From Dromaius novaehollandiae (lineage: Eukaryota > Chordata > Aves > Casuariiformes > Dromaiidae): a stretch of 64,000 bases of DNA. Where the stretch lies: NCBI RefSeq assembly GCF_036370855.1, contig NC_088106.1, forward strand, positions 28,918,001-28,982,000, given 5' to 3'. The position numbers were made by a program, and so were the translations under genes. Under the pieces are notes generated by a model, which was given only the letters and a program-made list of their open reading frames with translations, was not told where the DNA came from and searched no databases. Shown here piece by piece: positions 1-39,407 of the stretch. Position 1 is the first letter of the stretch, and every line of letters starts with the position of its first letter.

Positions 1-26498
<26,498 letters not shown>

Positions 26499-27229
26499 GT
26501 CGCGAGCCAGCGGCGGCAACGGCGCCTGCGCGGCCCCGAGGCGGCGGCAGCCCGGGCCCGGCGCGCTCCCCGCGGCGAGGCCGGGCGCCAGGACACCGCC
26601 GGCGCAGCGAAGCTTTCCGGCAGCCCCGCGGGGAAATGCATCGACTCTCCCCCTTCTTCCCTGCCTGCTCTGTGACACAGCGGTGCGGCTGCGCGGGGGC
26701 TCTGGAAACGCGCACTGCAGAGGCTACAGAGAAGGGTGTTCAGCTCTGGAGCTCGGTCGCCCTCCCCTTTTCAGCAGGGCACTAGGAAGTATTTGCCATG
26801 ACAACGCTGTCCTTGTGATACAGGGGAACCGAGCCTCTGCCTCCTTGCGCGGACGGGGAAGCTGGCTCTTGTCAGCACGTGCTTTCTTAGGGGGGAGGAA
26901 GATAAAGACCCCAAGAGAGGAAGCGGGCAGGGTGTTTGGGGAGCGCAGCCGGGACGGACCACGCGAGCAGCTGCAGCGTGTCCGCAGCCCAGAGATTGCA
27001 TGTCATCTCTTCCCCAGCAGTTCTCTGGCTTTCAAACTCCGCTGTTTACCAGAAAATGTAATTGTTGACAGTGTAGCCCACCTCAGATGCTGACCACCGA
27101 GAAATGGAGTGCTCAGTTGAAAAGAACCAAAATAAAGCTAGGTGAATATGGTCTTTCATGTCCACACAAGCATGAGGAAGGACGCAAGCATGGCCCTATA
27201 AATATCACCAGTGTATGAAGAACAGTCTT

Positions 27230-27350
27230 CAAGGGTTGTGAGAGGCCTCAGGCCCCTGTCCAACCTTCTTCTCAAACCAGAGGCAACACTGAATTCAGAC
27301 TAGGTTTCTCAGGCTTTGTCAGTTGAATCTTGAAAGTCTCCTTCCCCTGA
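27230..27350 (-). mobile_element. CR1 LINE fragment (antisense)
   Basis: The plus-strand text 'cctgtccaaccttcttctca', then actgaattcagactaggttt, then tcaggctttgtcagttgaat, with tcttgaaagtctcc after it, is the antisense of the CR1 3' region (the block before 'caaggatggag'). It is short, and the element probably continues in degraded form to about 27500. Confidence 0.7.
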
Positions 27351-28169
27351 TCTTTATGACCTTTCAAAGATGTTTGAGGGGCCTTGCTATGACACCAGCT
27401 TTCTCAGCACCTGTCTGGTCCCACCAACTTGTATGTGTTGAACTTCCTCAGTAATTCCTGACTCGGTCCTCCTCCTCTCCTCCTTGAACCCTGTCTCTGC
27501 GTACAAAGGCCTGGAGACCTTGCCAGTGAAGACCAAATAAGGAAAGTGCTGAGCACCTCAGCTCACACTAGCTAATGGGGGACTATGTCAGGTAATGAGA
27601 TTTCTAGTCCCCCCCCCTCACACCCTTGCCACAGTAACTGCAAGATCTCTTAGCTGCGCTCCTATCTAGCGGTAAGATAGCTGCTTCTCAATAGCAGCTG
27701 GAGAGGTACATGACACTCCCTGACTAGGAATCAGTCAGAAACGAGACACATTGGTTCTCCCTAATCAGGAAATTGCTCAGCCAGGAAGCAGCCAGACGCA
27801 TGAAGCAAACCTCCAGAGCTGCCAGGAGCCACTACTATCAGTCATTGAGAAATATTTGTTATGCTGCAGGTTGCTTAAGTATCATTCAGGCTGACTATAA
27901 TAGCTTCTCCATTAAGGAAAGTGTAAAGACTGCAACTTTAGAAGTTAAAATAAGCACTGTCATGTCACTGTCAACATGGGTCAGATGCAAGGAAGGTTAG
28001 GAATCTGTATTCTGGCAATGGAGAGATTTCAGAAAGATACCACCTTGGAAGAGAAAGTTGGCATGCCTCAGCACCATGGCATAGGGGGGCTACTAGAAGC
28101 AGAAAGGCATCCTTCAAATAGTGGAGTTCTGCCCAGTTGAGGAATTAAACTGTTGTAGGTTACATGTAA

Positions 28170-30150
28170 AAAAACCTACAGTTAAGAGGCCAAAAAAGAC
28201 TTTTACGAACAACTTGCAGAAAGCATGAAAACAAGTAACTCCTTTTTCAAATACATCAGGAGTAGGAAGCGTGCCAGAGAGTCTGGCAATCAGACAATCA
28301 AGATTAAAGGGAATATTAAGAGAATGCAAGACCATTGCAGGAAAAAAAAAGAAGAAAAGAAAGAAAAGAAAAAGAAAAAAGTGATGTTGTCAGATATTTT
28401 TTAATCTGAATTCAGTGCAAAGGAACTTGAGGAGATTTGTGCCAGAAAACTTTTTATTTAATGGAGGGATACACTAGAGGTTCCATCTCACACTGGAAAG
28501 TCAGGAGATTAAGTCATAGAACAAACCATTAACACAAATACTAACAAATCTCCAGGACCAGACTGTTTTCACTTAAATGTTACAAAATAATTCAAAGACC
28601 AACTAGCTTAAATATCAAGTCTCCTGTTCTTTTAAAAAAAAAAACAAAAAACAACAAAAAAAACACTTCGGTACAGAGATCTGGCAGATGGCTACTGCAA
28701 TGCCAGTTTTAAAGCAGGCTTTTTACAGCAGGATTTAAGAAAACTATAAACCTGTAAATCCAATAAGGATTGTGAAGCAAATTAGCAAAAACAAAGCAAA
28801 ACAAAAAAGAAAAAAGAACACACAATCATAGTGAGCACATAAATAAGATGTACTGGGGAGGAGGGAGGAGCTGACAGAGGTTTTGTGCAGGAAACTCTTG
28901 TCCTACAGATCTGGTGGAGTTATTTAACGAAGTCAAAAATGTGGACCAGGAAGATCCTGTTGATATAATTACTAGGATTTCCAAAAGACTTTTAATAATG
29001 GCCCTTATTAGAAGCTCTTGAAACTTAGTTATCATGGGATGAAAAGGAAGGTCCTCCCATGAATGAACAGTTGTTTAGGAAACAAAGACTAAGAGTGAAC
29101 AGTCAGTTTTCACAGTTAAAGTAGAGCCCACAGGACTCTGAGCTGGGGACCCATTCTGTTCACCACAACGATAAGAGACCAGAAAAGGGACTTCGTAAGG
29201 TGCCGTTTCCCGCAGAGACAAAGTTACGCAGCTAATGATAGTTTAGACTTTTGACTGAAGAATCACAGAAGGACCTCACAGCGCTGAGAGAGAGGTGAAA
29301 TCCAAAGCAGATGTCAAGTGATGCACCAGGGAAAAAACAATCCTAAATGTACATATGTGGCAGACTCTTGAACTGCTGACTGTTACCAAAAGGAACAAGT
29401 TCCTAATATCTCTGCAAAAACATCAGCTCAGTTTTCAATAGCAGTCAAAAAGCAAATTGAATGTTAGTAATGATTTTAAATAGAGATCAAAACAGAAAAC
29501 ATCATTATACCTCTATGGTAAGTCTGAATGTCTAATACTGTGTGCAGTTCTGGTCTTTCACCCCCGTTTGCACCCCACCCACAAAAATGATACAGCAGAA
29601 CTAGAGAATACAGAGAAAAGAACAATACAATTATCTAGTGTGTTCCTCTTACAGAAGTCACTTCACAAATGAATACTCCTCAACCTGGAAAGGGGACAGC
29701 TGAGGGAGAGTGACAGACACCTAGAAAATCAGGACTGGCATGAAAGGGGTGGTTGGGGATCGATCATCCACCAACTCTTCCAACACCAGCATTAGCAGAG
29801 TCAACTGAAACAGGCAGGCGGAGGGTCCATTAAAAACTAAGAGGTACTTCTTCACATCACACATAGCTGAACTAACAAGCCACTTACTTTGGGGTATTGC
29901 ATATGCCAAAAGGGTTTGGAAGGCAACTGGACAAATCAATGGAAGAAAAATAGACTATAAAAGACTATAAAATACAAAAGTACCACTCCTGGCTTAGGAG
30001 GTCTCTGAGGCACAAATTGCTTGAAGTTGGGAGGCTATGCTGGGACAGTAACACCATATGCTTGCACTATTAATAACTGTTCCCTACATATCAGTCATTG
30101 GCTGCTTTTAGAAACAGGATAGCAGACCGAGTTCTGACACAATCTTTCTC
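28170..30150 (+). mobile_element. Old CR1 LINE, about 2 kb of the ORF2 3' half and 3' end
   Basis: The blocks are in sense order: aatctccaggaccagactgt (reverse-transcriptase region), then tggctactgcaatgccagtt with ttaaagcaggc, then tgtgtgcagttctggtcttt. They continue with ctcaacctggaaaggggaca, 'aaaaactaagaggtacttct' with tcacatcaca, and the 3'-end text around 30000-30140. The reading frame is destroyed by stops and indels, and an A/GA-rich tract (28337-28380) interrupts it. It is an ancient inactive copy between PCCB and MSL2. Confidence 0.8.
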
Positions 30151-30425
30151 ACAGCCTATATTGTTAGGATTGCTGTGGGTTAGATATTGTCTCAGAGACG
30201 CGATAGAAATGTCAGTTACACATACAGACAGAAGCAGGAATGCTCCCAGCAGTTTCTCAAGAAGCCCATGCCGTGCAGTTCAGTGTGACAGAAGAGAAAA
30301 AATTTCAGGGCCGAACCAAGTTACAAGAGGACTTTAAACCATGAGATAACTGTCTTCTGCTATTCACTTTCTCCATGTTTAGGCAAATAGTAATCTGTGT
30401 ATATTTTGGTAAATGAAAGTAGTCC

Positions 30426-30454
30426 AAAAAAAAAAAAAAAAAAAAAAAAAAAAA
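30426..30454. repeat. A29 homopolymer
   Basis: An uninterrupted run of 29 A in intergenic sequence. It could be a retroposon tail, but no element body was recognised upstream. Confidence 0.95.
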
Positions 30455-33400
30455 CAGAAAGCAAAAAACCACAGTTCCATCATCAACTTGTCTTCTTATA
30501 AGAAGCAACCAAAGGTCATGAACATTGGCTGATTTGTTAAATCAGAGCAGTAACCTGGGTGCATAAGAGGTAGATTCTTGTTCCCAGAAAACTACAGAGC
30601 AGTATTCTCAGTAAACCTAAATGAAACAATGGAATATATGCAGAGCCGAACCAGTATTTCTACATTAGCAGTTTGGCTCAGAGTCAGCTTGAATATTTAG
30701 TGTTAATCCCCAGATCATCTCCATTTGCTTTGTGCTGTTCCAGATCTTAAAGTGGTTTTGGTGCAGTAGAACTGACTTCACTCCACACTGAACTAAAGTG
30801 AAAGTCCTGTTCTGACAAAGCTCCTACTCTCTTGGAAGTCCAGGTGCTGAACCTACTCGCAACTCACACCAGAGGTGAGCTGGAGAATCACAAAAGTAAG
30901 CGGACCGCAGACAAGATACAAAGCCAAAACTGGACTCATACATATTAAAGCCAGAAGTGACTGCTAGGATGACGTCAGGCATGCTGTGTAACATGAGATT
31001 GCTTCAGTAAGTTATTCTCTGAATTGTGTAATATTTTTCAACTATCAAATACTGGCATTGCAATTGTCCCTGGAGGAGAATCCACCATAGCTCTTGACGC
31101 AGTGTTCCTTAGTCAATTAACACCCTTTTGTTTAAGAATTAGAACTTTATATTCTGTCTTTGTCTGCTACAGTGAAATAATCAGTCTCTACTGGTTTTTC
31201 AAAAAAGCCTCTCAGAAGACTTCTGGTTAAAGATAAAATGTTTGTCAGAGCAGTAACTACAAAGTATCTATTGAAAAAGGCAGCTGTAGTCTTCCAGCTT
31301 CAAAATAAGAACAAGCAGCAAGGGGATTAGCAATCTGTCAGAGGATTTTTCATTAAATACAGAAGGTCAAAGGTTTGGTCAGAAAAAAAAAAAAGAAAAC
31401 CAAAAAAAAAAAACCACACACAAAAATGCTGCACATAGGACAAATGGATCTGAAAAGTCACCTTTAGGATGTCTCAGTAATATTTATTTGCCTGAACAGG
31501 GAGTTAGCTAGTCAAGGAAACTAAGTAACACTAGTGTTTTCTAGCAGTTTTTCTAGCCCATTTGCAATGAAGACCCAAAGGAGAGAGGTCAGAATGTCCC
31601 TGCTTAAATAATAATAATAATATAAAAAAAAAAAAAAACACACATACAAGCCAAAACCACAAAGTATTTTTGAAAGATGGGCTGTTAGCTTCCCCAGTAC
31701 TTTCCAGCTTCACGGCTCAGTGAGCAGTAGAGAAGGTGACCAAAGGAGAAGGGAGCAGTGCTCCTGGAAGTGAATGCTAATGGCCTACTCTTATGGAACT
31801 GCAGAATTTGCTCACAGAAGACATAAGTTAATAAGTTGTCCAAACTGATTTCAAGCTCTTGCTATGCGGTTTGGAAAGAGTCATCGTCTTGAGCTGGTTA
31901 ACACACACCTAAGAGCTAGAACAAGAGTAGAAGTAAAGTGGTATTTCATCAGAACCAATAGAGGACCTGAAATTTTCCTGGTATTTACAGAAAACAACAA
32001 GAACCCCGAGCTGAACTAGCAACAGTTGATTTGGGATCTGTAGGACTATATCTGCAAAAAGGGCCAAAAGAACTTGAATTTCTTTGTTTGGCAACACCAT
32101 AAAAAAGGAAACAGCCTCAGTGAGGAGATGGGCAGCTGTACACACTATCAATACCTTTCCACATCTAACATGCATGTTGGGAATCTGTTTTGTGACATTT
32201 TTGAAAGATTAGGTAGACAGATTTATTATGAACATTAGCTACACTATAAAGTCTACAAGCATAATTCATGTAAATACCAGTACTGTGAACAAATTAACTG
32301 AAAAGAGTACTTTGTAAATATTAAAGTAGTTCAACACAGAACATGTTTAGCATCTAGTGAAAACTCCAGGGCCCAGTTCCGGGGGCAGGGGGGGGAAGTC
32401 TCTCTCCTGACAAAACTGAGTTACATGCATCAACTCCATGACTTCTGGTTATACCTACAAAATTTAACAACAACAGGATGAACCTGATTACCAAAGATTT
32501 AATATGATATGCAAAATGCATGACCATACTTGATGCTGATTCAAATAGAACAATTATTAGGCCAGGCATGCTCGCACAGCTGGAGAAGAGAGACTGCAGC
32601 TACACTCACTAGCCTCTTTCAAATGAGTAAAGTGCAGGGAGAACATACAGTTATCCACTAAAGGAGAAAAATGGGTTGAATAATAAATGCTAGGGAATGT
32701 GTTCTACAAATTCCACCCATGAAAGTTCCCTTTAAAGATATCACCCAAGTGAAATGAATGAGTTGTGGATGACTGGCTTGTAGAGCACAATAAGCAAAAA
32801 CAAAAACCATAGTGGATGGGCGTTTTTTTTGTTTTTCTTTTTTGAACACTGAGATCCCAGGGACCTTTATATATGTTGAGGAGTATTCATTCCTCAAGTC
32901 CTTGTGAATCTGAAACAGAAACAGACTCCTGCTTGTTTGCTGGGTGTTTCTGAAAAGCTGCAGATAGTAAAAGAAAGTAACCACAGCTGCAAAGAACTGT
33001 TGGACCTGATAAACATTGCTATAAAGTTGTTTGTACTGCGTTGTACTGCACTGCTCCAGACCTCAAGCTTCATAACGTAGATATCCTTTCTGGGAGGCTA
33101 CTCAGAAGCAACAGCCCCAAATAAGAAAATGTGGATTAGCTTCTTTATATGTGAATGTGTACTTGAAAGAAAAAGTCACCGCAGCTCCTCCTATACTTTA
33201 TAAAACTAGGATGTCCCTTATCCACCAGGACGTCAGATACGGCACTGTAAGGAATGAACCTCTCAAAGCAAAGCTAACAATTCTCAGAGAGAGATCCTGA
33301 TATCAGAATAGTATGCAATTGGAATAGCTTTTGGAAAATGTGGCCACTCTGGAATAACATGTTAGAATGCTTCTGAACACAAGGAAAAAAAAAAATCAGT

Positions 33401-36400
33401 ACATTGGGAAAGTCTACAGTTTATTCCTGAGTAGAAGATAGGGCAAAACCAACAGACTGGGGGTGCCAGTATAGTGTGTTTTACCAGGATTCTGAGGCCA
33501 TGTCATGGTTTCTAAACTCCCTCGGACATTCACAGGTTTCAAAAACCAAACTAAAAAGGCATTTCTGTGAGACAAAATGCAGGGAGAATAATAATAACAA
33601 CTTTAAAAAGCCCAGAAAGAGTAAACAATGCTACTTGCAGTGCGAGAGAGGTCCCTGCAGCCATATCTCATTGAGATAGTAGCAAGGTTGAGCAGGTAGC
33701 CACAGATCACTTAGCAGAAAGGAGCCCAAGCTTTGCAGGGTAATGTGAACCATCTTTGGTTCCTTCCCATTGCCTTTTGGGAAAATTCCGTGTCGTAGTC
33801 TTTCTTAGAGACCATAGGCAGGTTTGCTGTTGCTCCTTCTGCAGTTACTATAATTTATTGTTTATGAGTGTTTGATTTGTTTTGGTAATTTGCTGAGAAT
33901 ATCAGCAAATATCAGCAAAAAAAAAAAACACAAGGCCTTCTGACTATGTTAGAACTGTTACAAGCACTCCAGCCTTGGCCTCTCTCTCTTTTCATAGTAC
34001 TCCAGAGTGTAATGATACAGAGGGAAACATATGTCAAGTAAAACAAGCAAGTAATTAGAAGGAAGTCTGCCATTTAGACTGGTCTCCTATTTGGCTGAAA
34101 ATAAAGTTTTTCAGATTCAAGCTTTCAGAGGCAGTGGTGATGAGTCATATGTGGTGATGAGCACTTTTTTCTTCTCTGCTAGCTAAGGTGATGACTTTCC
34201 CTTACAGATACAGTGCTGTAAAAATTATCTGCTTTAGGATACACCGCTTCTACAACAGAATGATCTCCTGACAAAGGGATCTCCTTCATCACCACCTCTT
34301 TTCTATAACACACTTACAAACAATCATCCACTGAGATCTAACCAATTACTGTATTCAAGAGTCATAGCAAAGAACCACAAGCTTAAATCTATCACCCAAG
34401 AGCTTAGGACCAGTAGTGCAGATATTTGTGTTTGATAGAGTTGACAGTCCATATTCTAACCTAATCTAAATGAAATGACCAGTTCTTCCCCAAAGCAGCC
34501 ATGGGTAGAATTTTGCTAGGAACTGAGAAAGGAAATAACACCTCTCTTCTAATCTTATTCAAATTCATTCCCCATTGAAAAGATACAAGGATGTAAATCA
34601 GAACATTAGCATACAAACTCAGACTGTAAACAATACATTGATCCATGACCACAATCATCTGAGGTGAACAGGGTTGAAAAGTACAGGAAAATATACTATC
34701 CATCAGCCAGGCAGCTCTACTGAAGGGCATGGAGAGGTCTGTAATTGCACAGTTAATTTACAGGTAGTCCGTAGCCTCCCCTGTCAAGACAGGGCACTTG
34801 TTTGCTGTCCAAGACCAAGGAATTTGGTCTGTTGAGACAGCGCCAGATTTGAAATCTTGAGTTGATTTTCAGATACAACAAGGAAATCACATAAAAACTT
34901 TCTGCCTATTTTCTTAAGTATTATTCATAGTAATAGACCAAAATAGTAAGTTTTCTAGATAAGACTAAATATCCAGTCTGTCCTCTTTTGGACCCTTCCC
35001 CCCTTCCAGATCTCTGGAAATACTTTTCCCTACCACCACCACCAATTTGAAGTCAAGGCTTTGCCTGTTGCACAGGTCTCTTATTAAAAATGGTCTCCAA
35101 AGGCATATGGATTTAGGGAGGTGAAAGACACAGCACGAAACTAAAAATAAAACCACACTAGTTGGAAACATAAGAGTAACCATACACTAAACCACTCTTT
35201 CTGCCACTCTCCCAGCAGAGGAAAGGTGATAGCTAGCAAAAGCTACTTCCACTGATATGTGAAATAGCTTATTGAATGTTTCAGGGGCTTGTTCAATATT
35301 GAGCTTCCTGTTCAACACATCCCACTGGCTGCAGAGAAGGATGAGTTGTGCCTCAAGACTTTTAGTATCAGGGAGCAGCAAGAGTGGCTGCTCCACAGGG
35401 GAAGGCAAGCCAGGAGCTGAGGGCAACAGCAAGGCAGGCAGGGGCAGTATTCTCACTGACAAAGAGGAAACAATCCCACAGTACCTGAACAAGAAGAGCA
35501 GAGCAGGTCCAGTGACAATAACAAGGGTCAGCCAACAGCCCAGCAATTGCCAGACCTTCCTAGTGATGAGGCAAGCCCAAGGTCAGATCACAAAGTCATC
35601 AGCAGGCCAGCAAGGTACCAGACCAAACACAGCATAGCTCAGGAAAGGGTAAAGGCTGCTTACAAGCAGCTCCTAAGCCAGGGCAGAGTGGACCCAGATG
35701 AGGCTTCTCACAGCTTAACTATTTTCACAGCAGTCGGATCCAAGGTCACACAGCTGCACCACATCAGAGCTGGCCTCCAGCACAGACAGCCAAACCCCTG
35801 AGGGCAGGGGGAAAAGGTTGCAGAGCCTGTTGGTACACTCATGACCCTGATATTTAGTGTCTTACAACATTATTTGTACTAGTGATCACAAACAGCTGAG
35901 GACCTAACCCAATCTGTTTGGATAGTGGGACTAATTCCCAAGAAGAGAATGGTAATGCTGATAGACTGGAAGAAACACTCAACAGAGGCAGCCAAAATTA
36001 TACCTTCTTCTTGGACTGCACTATCAGAAACCTGAATCCTCAACTCAAGAGTCTGACTAGAACAAAAGCTGAATTCAGCAGATCAGCCAGCAATAGTGAA
36101 AAAAAGCATTATGGGCTTTCTCTGGTCACAAGAGTATGATCTAGTCAGTCTTGCCACTCTCACAATTTCATATTAGATCCTTACCATAATTTTCAAGTGT
36201 AAGATCTACTTGGAGTATTACAGAGAGTTTATACATCTGCTGTTCTAGGACTGCAGCTGTTAGCACTTCTCAGGTGGAATCCAAAACTACTTATTTAGCT
36301 CTACCAGGGAATGTGAGAATACTGCAGTCTACACTCTACAGCTAATATTAGAGATGGGGCACTGTCTACTGAGGTTCGGTCCTGGAACATATGGATGGTG

Positions 36401-36723
36401 ACTGCTGAATCTAGCTCATAGATGATGTCTGGAAGGAGTATATCCCAAAATTTAGACAAGACTGGTAAACTCTCTGGATGACAGGTGTCAAGTTAGTTCC
36501 TGGGATAACAGCTAGGGCACTGTGATGTAGTGGGAAGGGGGGGTTGAGATGAGTGTCCAGGACACTCTAGATTTGTATTAGAGATTGTGGAAACAGCAGA
36601 GGAATGGTGTCACAGATGTCACTGGGAAGAGTGTGCTTTGAGTGTATACTAAGGATTGGGATAATGACTGAAGTGCTTGTACTTAAGTTGGAGGTTTGAA
36701 CCTCACCTGGGATGCTGCACACG

Positions 36724-36737
36724 TGTGTGTGTGTGTG
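36724..36737. repeat. Short (TG)n microsatellite
   Basis: About seven TG units sit in a TG-rich stretch (about 36500-36990) that looks like decayed simple sequence. Confidence 0.8.
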
Positions 36738-38335
36738 CTGGAAGATAAGGCAGAGGCATGTCTTGGAAGGTAAGCTAAAGCTGGCAACAGTAGGTATGTG
36801 TGGGTATTAAGGGTCTGGTGCCATGGCCCTCTTGTGTGCACGTATGCATGTGCTTTAGCAGTTTGGCAGAGGATGGGATACAGAGAGATGTATATAAATA
36901 CGTGTATTTGGTAGACAGGTGCTCACATGCTATTTCAGTTTGTTTCAGAACCTGCTCAAGTGCTGGGACCCTAGGAATAGGCGTGTGAGGCCTGGCCCAT
37001 ATTTATGGAAGTAAACTAGAGAAGGAATTGGGCACTTCACAGACAATATACATGTCTGCTGAGAGTTGGCGAGGATGAGGATGCTGTCTCATGAAATGAA
37101 TTCAGCTTAGGGACCGAACACGTGCAAGAAGCTGTGGCCCAGCTATCACACACTGTTTGCTGATAGGTCAAAAGGGAGACTGGGGTGTTCTGGGTATATA
37201 CATGATACTCTTGATATGGGAGATGCACCAAGTGAGCAGTTGGGACTGTATGTGTGTGTAAAATCAGGATTAGGACAGGGAATGAAACTGTACAAATTGA
37301 TGGTGAAGACGGGGACCAGATGTACTACATATGTATCTGGAGTCAGGATGGAGAATTGAGGAGATGCATGAAGAGAGCAAGGGGCAGAAAAATACAAGTA
37401 TCTTGTGGAACTCCTTGATTAGCTTAGCATGGGGCAGCTATAGATGAACACAGAGCAGGACAAGTGGGAAAAAGGAGAGATTCCATCAGACAGTTCCTCT
37501 AAGAGCCAACAGAGGATTGGGGAGAGGGCTGCCCCATGGAAGAGCAAGAGGCAGAGTCCAGGCAGCAGTGGGGAGCTGGGTGGTGATATTAAAAACAGTA
37601 CTGCTGAGAGCCTTGACAGCACTGGCAGTGGTGTAATACAGGATCTAGAGATGGGTGGAGTGGCTAATTCCTTCAGTAGTGCTCATTGTGGAAATACCAG
37701 AAACTCTCTCTGTATGTCCCCAGTGGTCTGAAACCTGGAGGAGGCCAAAAATCCCTCCTGGGCCTATGCCTTGGTCGTACCTGCCCCAAGCCTGTTGATC
37801 CAGTGTCACGGTCTTGAGTTGCAGCCACGTGTGGCAAGACGACATTCGCGTGGCAAATCTCCCTCCACACAGCCCTGTGCAGGCAGCTTCGGTCCCACGG
37901 GGCATCGAGGTTGCATGCGAGAGGGGTGCGCTCTCCGGCAGCTCTTGTGCCAGATCTTGTATGGACCTCACGCGCCCTGCAGCTGTCTCACGTCGGAGGC
38001 AGGCGAACTCGGCCTGCTCCATGCTGGGCAGCAGGGTGACATGGGGACCCCTCAGTGCCCTGGAGTCTCGAAGGCAGACAGAGGCCTCGGGGCTCTCAGT
38101 CCTGGCAGCCGCTCTCAAGATGGCTTACGGTGAGCAGGGGGCCAAGCAACGCCCGCGCCCACAGCCCCCACGAGGCAGAGGCCACGAGCCCCAGGGCCCG
38201 GGGCGGCCAGCCCACCGCAGGGGCCCGGCCGGGATCCGGCCCCGCCCGCCCGGCGAGGGAGCGGCGCCGGCCCGCCCTCGGCGGAGCAGAGGCGCCCGCG
38301 TGGCGGCCAGGCCGCGGCGCCGCGACCGTTGGGGC

Positions 38336-38382
38336 GGCCGTTACGAGGCGCGCGCGGCCGTTGGGCCGTTACGAGGCGCGCG
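38336..38382. repeat. 19-bp direct repeat with CCGTTA (MYB-like) cores
   Basis: ggccgttacgaggcgcgcg occurs at 38336-38354 and again at 38364-38382, with a 28-bp period. Each copy carries CCGTTA, the complement of the MYB recognition core TAACGG. A third TAACGG lies at about 38615. Confidence 0.85.
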
Positions 38383-38552
38383 GCAGCGGCGCGTGCGCGC
38401 GGGGCCGGCGCCGCGCCCCGGCCGAGGGCGGCAGGGCAGCCCCGGCTCCCCGCGGCGCGGCGCGGCCGGGCGCCGCTAGAGGGCGCTGGGCTCCTCCACC
38501 CCCCCCCCCCCGCGGGACGGGCCCCTGCTGCGGGGAGGGAAGCGGCCTGGGC

Positions 38553-38562
38553 GCGCATGCGC
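38553..38562. promoter_or_regulatory. NRF1-type palindrome GCGCATGCGC
   Basis: The perfect palindrome GCGCATGCGC, followed by A, matches the core of the NRF1 consensus (YGCGCAYGCGCR). It lies about 700 bp upstream of the MSL2 ATG inside the CpG island. NRF1 sites are common at CpG-island promoters. Confidence 0.6.
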
Positions 38563-38976
38563 AGTGCCGGGCGCTAGACGGCAGCGGCGATGGCTCCGCA
38601 GTGACGGTTGGATCTAACGGTTGCTATTGACATTGCGGCGCGGATCGGGCGGCGGACCCTGCCCCGCGAGCGGCGCCGGCCCAGCGGCCGCGCAGCCAGG
38701 AGCCAGCGGCCCCGCGGAGGAGGCGGCGGCGGCGGCGCCGCGGTGATGCGGCCGCGCTGAGGCCCAGGTGCATCCGCCTCCCTCCTCCCCCGCTGCCGGA
38801 TCGGGCAGCGCGGCCCGGTCCGCCGCCGCCCTGCGCTGGCTTCGCGGTTCCTCCCTGCGGCCGCCGCCATGCCGGGCCGCCGCTGAGGCGCGGCCCGCAG
38901 CGGCCGAGGAAGCGTCCGCTCGCCGAGGAGCAGGGCCCGGGGAGGGCGGCCCGGCATGGCCCGCCGCCTGGAGTAG
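38557..38976 (+). promoter_or_regulatory. Series of five minimal uORFs in the presumed MSL2 leader
   Basis: Five ATGs lie between 38557 and the main start, and each opens a frame of only 4-6 codons: 38557-38577 (MRSAGR), 38590-38604 (MAPQ), 38746-38760 (MRPR), 38869-38886 (MPGRR, in a gccgccATG context) and 38956-38976 (MARRLE). None overlaps the main start. Whether all are transcribed depends on the real transcription start. Confidence 0.65.
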
Positions 38977-39265
38977 CGCCGCCGCCGCCTCCCTGCGCTG
39001 TGTGGCTGCGGGCGGGCCGAGGCCGCCGCTCGGGAGCGAGGCCCCGCTGGAGGCGGAGGAGGAGCCAGCGCGGCCCCTGTGACAGGGCCGCGGGCCGCCG
39101 CGGCCTCCGCGCTGCCGCCGCCGCCGCCGCGCGGCTCCAGGTGGCCCCGGACCAAGGTGACACCCGGCCTGCCCCCGCCCCGGGGCCACCTGCCCCCGCG
39201 GCCGGCACGGACTCGGCGCCGCGCTTTCTTCTCACCCCGGAGCCGGCGGCGTGCGAGCGGCTGCG

Positions 39266-39407
39266 ATGAACCCGGTGAATGCCACTGCTCTCTACGTTTC
39301 AGCGAGCCGCCTGGTGCTCAACTACGACCCTGGGGACCCCCAGTCCTTTTCCGAGATTAACAAGCTCCTGCCCTACTTCAGGCAGTCCCTCTCCTGCTGT
39401 GTGTGCG
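39266..39407 (+). CDS. MSL2: MSL2 coding exon 1
   Basis: Residues 1-47 and the first base of Gly48, starting MNPVNATALY and ending QSLSCCVCG. The donor is gtgagg at 39408. The start has G at -3, and the upstream in-frame sequence has no ATG. The exon carries the first RING cysteines (Cys44, Cys47), so the RING finger is split by the intron, as in human. Confidence 0.96.

Larger units (their letters stand above)
26991..37850. other. Intergenic region between the divergent PCCB and MSL2 promoters
   Basis: About 11 kb of AT-rich sequence without a supported protein gene. It holds a short antisense CR1 piece (27230-27350), a roughly 2 kb CR1 relic (28170-30150), A-rich and (GAAAA)-type tracts (28337-28380 and 30426-30454), and a short TG repeat (36724-36737). 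Open frames at 35187-35637 and 37444-37731 carry no recognised domain. Confidence 0.75.
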
